The notes below the pieces were generated by a model. That model had not been told where the DNA came from. It worked only from the letters and a program-made list of their open reading frames with translations, and did no database searches. A stretch of 64,000 bases of DNA from Cephalopachus bancanus. Its lineage: Eukaryota; Chordata; Mammalia; Primates; Tarsiidae. Shown here piece by piece: positions 61,015 to 64,000 of this stretch. The stretch lies in NCBI GenBank assembly GCA_027257055.1, contig JAPVLO010000619.1, positions 434,001-498,000 on the forward strand. The letters are read 5' to 3'. Every line of letters starts with the position of its first letter. Position 1 is the first letter of the stretch. A program made the translations under genes and the position numbers.

Positions 61015-61398
61015 GCCTCCCCATGTCATGGGTGGTCTGAACGTGGTGACACAGAGCATAGGCAACCCGCAAGTTGCGCCAGCACTTATTCCTGGCAGGA
61101 AGCTATGGACTGAAGGTCAAAAAGAGGCTTTTGGAACTCATTTCTCAGTGGCAGGCATGGCTTACCTGCAACCTGGGCCCGCTCCCCGCATGCCGGTAGC
61201 TGGGGAAATTCCTCCAGACAGCCTGTATCCTCTCGGCCACAGGAACACAGGCGCTCACGACATGCAGAGCCACATTGCATCTCTGCCAGGCTGGAACCGG
61301 TTCTTTAGCCAAAGACACTCCCTCTCCTGCTGCAAGGGAAAGATTCTTGGCGCGCCCGGAGTCCCTTGGAAGTTCCAGTGTCCTGGATTTCGAGACAG
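61015..61398 (+). other. Exon-like segment of unit 16
   Basis: 384 bp between gtccttccccag and gagacag followed by gtgagt. The second donor (cag then gtaagc near 61597) is also intact, as is an open frame of 144 codons from 60968 to 61402. This is the best-kept exon-like segment in the window. Confidence 0.42.
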
Positions 61399-62031
61399 GT
61401 GAGTCAAGTACCCAGGCTTCATACCCAGTGGGCAATCTCCTGGTCACTTTTCTGGGAAAACAGCCACAGACCCTGACAAGCTGGAATATCTCCGAACCTG
61501 GAGGATAGAGGAAAATTAGCCCAAGGACTAAACACACTTCCGGGCACACCGACCAAGATGGGAGTATTCTTCAGAAGACCTGGGAACTCTCACCAGGTAA
61601 GCCCTATCACCTTGTGCTGGCGGAGACCATGCGCATTCTTTTTCATGTGGATACTCAGAGTGACATTGGTACTCCAAACATGAGTTTGTCTCTTACCTTT
61701 CTCTGTCTCTATGCCTGCCTGTTCCTTACTATACTGTGTGTCTTTGTCTCTTTATCTGTCTGAGTCACTGTCAACGCCTCTCACTTGATTTCTATCCCTC
61801 TTTTGCCGTGTCTCTGTCTCTTTCCCTGTGTATATTCTGCCCTCCCATTCATTGTGTGCTTATGTGTGTGTGTGCATGTGTGTGTGTGTGTTTGTGTTTT
61901 TTGGTGCGTGGGTTTCTGAAGGTTATGTGTTTCACTTGCCAACAAAGAAGTGGGCAGGTGTGTGCCTTTCGAATGGCTGCCCCCCCAAGGGATTAAACAG
62001 TGCACTGTGATGCAATTGCAGGGTGGGCCAG

Positions 62032-63221
62032 TATTGGGAGCCAGCCTTGGAGGCCCGCCTGATGACAAAGTCCAGGTGCGCTGAGGACCCCTGGCCACAA
62101 AGCGAGCCCAGGCAGCTGAGGCCCTCTGTTTTCCATCTTTGCTGTTGATACAGCTGAAGAAATTCTGTGCAGTCATGAAAGAAGAAGATGGCATGTTTAT
62201 GCGAAGAATCACAGCTAACCTGGAAATATCATGGTTTATTTTTCCATTTTTCCCACTATGCCACTTGGCCTTTTCTAACATATGCAAGGGTTAAACTCTG
62301 AAGCACATCAAGAATGCTTTCTTTCACTTGGTTATAAGTTACTAGATATTGCTTAAGTATAAATGATATAAGTATATTCACTCCTTATTAGATTTAGGAT
62401 TATGCAGTTTAGTGTTTAAACATAAGGATTTTTTAGAAGCACGAGTTTATTATAAGTTCATTATGAATTCATTGTAAGTTCTAACACTTATCTAGAAGTT
62501 ATGTAGGTGATTTATAACACAGTTTTCACTAACTTAGGATAAAGATTAATGTTAAGGTTTTTACTTAATTCTATAATTAAAACTATAAACTTATAACTCT
62601 AAATTAACATTTATAGAGTAGGTTTTCACTGAACTCATAACATAATAATCAGACACTTTTATGAAAGATCAGCCAAAACAGAAAGTAACCTTGAGGGGCC
62701 TGGGAAACATTACTAAAAGTTTCTTTTGAGTTCTCTTTAGAAACAAGTGCTGCAAGATAAGAAAAAAATAACAAGGACATCTGGACAAGGGAGGCGATCA
62801 CAGGACTCTGAAGAACATAAGAGCCTAAGATGAGAATATTCCTGACACATAAAGAAATATACACTTAAAGAAACTTTCTTGAAACATTTGTAATTTGGGA
62901 CATTGGACTGAGAGTGTCATTGTTGGCTTTATGAATAGGACTTGTCTAATGCCTATGAGATTTCTGGCTTATTTGCTACTAAAGCCTATGGGAATCTTGG
63001 TTTGTTTGCTACTAAGACCATTAGCTGGTAACTTTTAAAAGATATGTATGTGAAAGAGTTTTCTTTGTCTTGCCCCTTCAAAAATGGTAAAAAAGCTCTG
63101 TATTAACTAGCATTAAATTGTCATCTGTTCAAGAAGCAGGTGTCCGGTATATGATTGTCGTCGTCGCCTATCTGTCTCTCCTTCAACATATCTCACGACC
63201 CTTGTTGGGCGGGACCCCGCA
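62032..63221 (+). mobile_element. Solo LTR, class II ERV-type, in array unit 16
   Basis: 1190 bp flanked by the exact 6-bp repeat ggccag at 62026-62031 and 63222-63227. The usual first bases TG have become TA. The left end matches the reversed right end of the LTR at 7458-8880, so this copy lies in the opposite orientation, sense to the array. Array sequence resumes with gcattgctataacc as in neighbouring units. Only the LTR remains. Confidence 0.88.
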
Positions 63222-64000
63222 GGCCAGGCATTGCTATAACCGCTCCTTTCATCATTCTTGATGCCCCACATGAAGGAGTGGGGAGTTGTGAACCAGAAAG
63301 GCGGAGGAGAGCAGCAGCTCAGTACCGGTGCCAGTGCCGCCTCCCCAGGTGGCATGGGAGCCTGGCAGGAGAGGGTGGGAAATGGTCGTGGGGCTGTGGG
63401 TGAGGGGTGGGAGAGAAGGGCAGAGGATTACCCAGAATCATGAAGTCTGTCCTGAGCACTTGAATTCAGTCACACCTGCAGAGCGGAATACGGGGTGCAG
63501 GTTATGTCCCCAAGGCAAGAGAGTATCATGGGGCGATGGAACACTGGCACGATCACCAGGACCTGTGTTGTGGGTCATATACCATCCCCTGAGGGGCAGT
63601 CAGTTAGGCTTCCAACTGATCTGGGCTCCACTTCAGGCCCACACTGTCAGAGGAGGCTGTGCAAGGCTAGGACAGATGGACAGATCACTGGTTCGGGATG
63701 TTGTAGGGGTTGGGATGACATGTGGGTTAACTGTTGGGCATCCATGTTCAGGAAGTCTAGCTCATGACTAGCCCTGCTTACTAGCATCCCTTGGGCCTGC
63801 ACTGCAGGGAGTCCAACAGGCTCTTGAGGGAGCAGATTGGCAGCTCTGCCACCCAGGTCCTTATCAGCCCACGGGCACGGGATTGTCCTGGAACTGGGAA
63901 GCTAAGCAGCAGGGTTAGTCACCATGAGCACTTGGATGGGACCGCCTTGTAAATATCATATGCCCCGTACCTTCTCCTGGCTTTTGTCTCACTCTGACAC

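Larger units (their letters stand above)
24890..64000 (+). repeat. 2.38-kb tandem array with 5S rRNA-like segments
   Basis: Sixteen head-to-tail units in one orientation run to the window edge. Unit limits used here end at the 3' end of the B segment. Typical order after that end: splice-acceptor-like ccttccccag; an exon-like GC-rich part of about 375 bp; gacaggYgagtc; a part ending tcaccaggtaag; a C/T-rich tract of about 180 bp; a GT-rich tract; aacagagaagtggg; a GC-rich part of about 700 bp; 5S-like A; about 440-500 bp; 5S-like B. Between-unit differences are many, so the array is old and little homogenised. It may belong to a known macrosatellite, but I do not recognise a published name. 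Confidence 0.95.
60966..64000 (+). repeat. Array unit 16, partial, with LTR insertion
   Basis: The window ends shortly after the A segment (63897-63959), so its B segment lies outside. A solo LTR (62032-63221) interrupts the GC-rich part just after the tgcagggtgg motif. Both splice-like donors are intact (61399 and near 61597). Class 3. Confidence 0.9.

Noticed and set aside
26758..63959. Functional 5S rRNA genes
   Set aside because: The first third of 5S is missing or unrecognisable at A segments and B segments carry many substitutions and gaps with no T-run terminator. They are relics at most.

Overview
The window looks like primate nuclear DNA, probably human, although the exact species and chromosome cannot be proved from sequence alone. 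It carries old AluJ-type copies on both strands, a decayed Tigger1-type DNA transposon, an old L1, MIR and L2 fragments, a MaLR-type LTR and three solo LTRs with 6-bp target duplications. I find no intact protein-coding gene. Most open frames are low complexity, antisense to repeats, or recur because the DNA beneath them is repeated.

Layout. 1-640: nothing recognised. 640-2802: Tigger1-like element with a broken transposase. 2810-9028: L1 sequence in sense orientation, interrupted by two Alus and one solo LTR. 9029-18860: AT-rich intergenic or intronic sequence with scattered MIR, L2 and MaLR pieces and several short local duplications. About 19000-22440: a GC-rich block built partly from an approximately 580-600 bp tandem repeat with splice-donor-like motifs. 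22440-24890: AT-rich sequence with an AluJ and two MIRs.

24890 to the end of the window: a tandem array with a unit of about 2.38 kb, 15 complete or internally deleted units plus a partial sixteenth, all in one orientation. Each unit holds, in order, an exon-like segment, a polypyrimidine and GT-rich tract, a GC-rich segment, and two segments that resemble 5S ribosomal RNA about 0.5 kb apart. The first (A) keeps the region around the A box and C box of the 5S internal promoter and is followed by a short T run. The second (B) resembles most of the 5S gene in diverged form. The array therefore looks like an old, diverged, 5S-related macrosatellite. Its units fall into three sequence classes ordered 3333-22-111-2-1-22-1-33, which points to repeated local amplification. 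Two solo LTRs and one Alu inserted into single units after amplification, and two units carry large internal deletions.

Whether the array is transcribed by RNA polymerase III from the A or B segments, or by polymerase II through the recurrent exon-like segment, cannot be settled here. The main findings concern that array.
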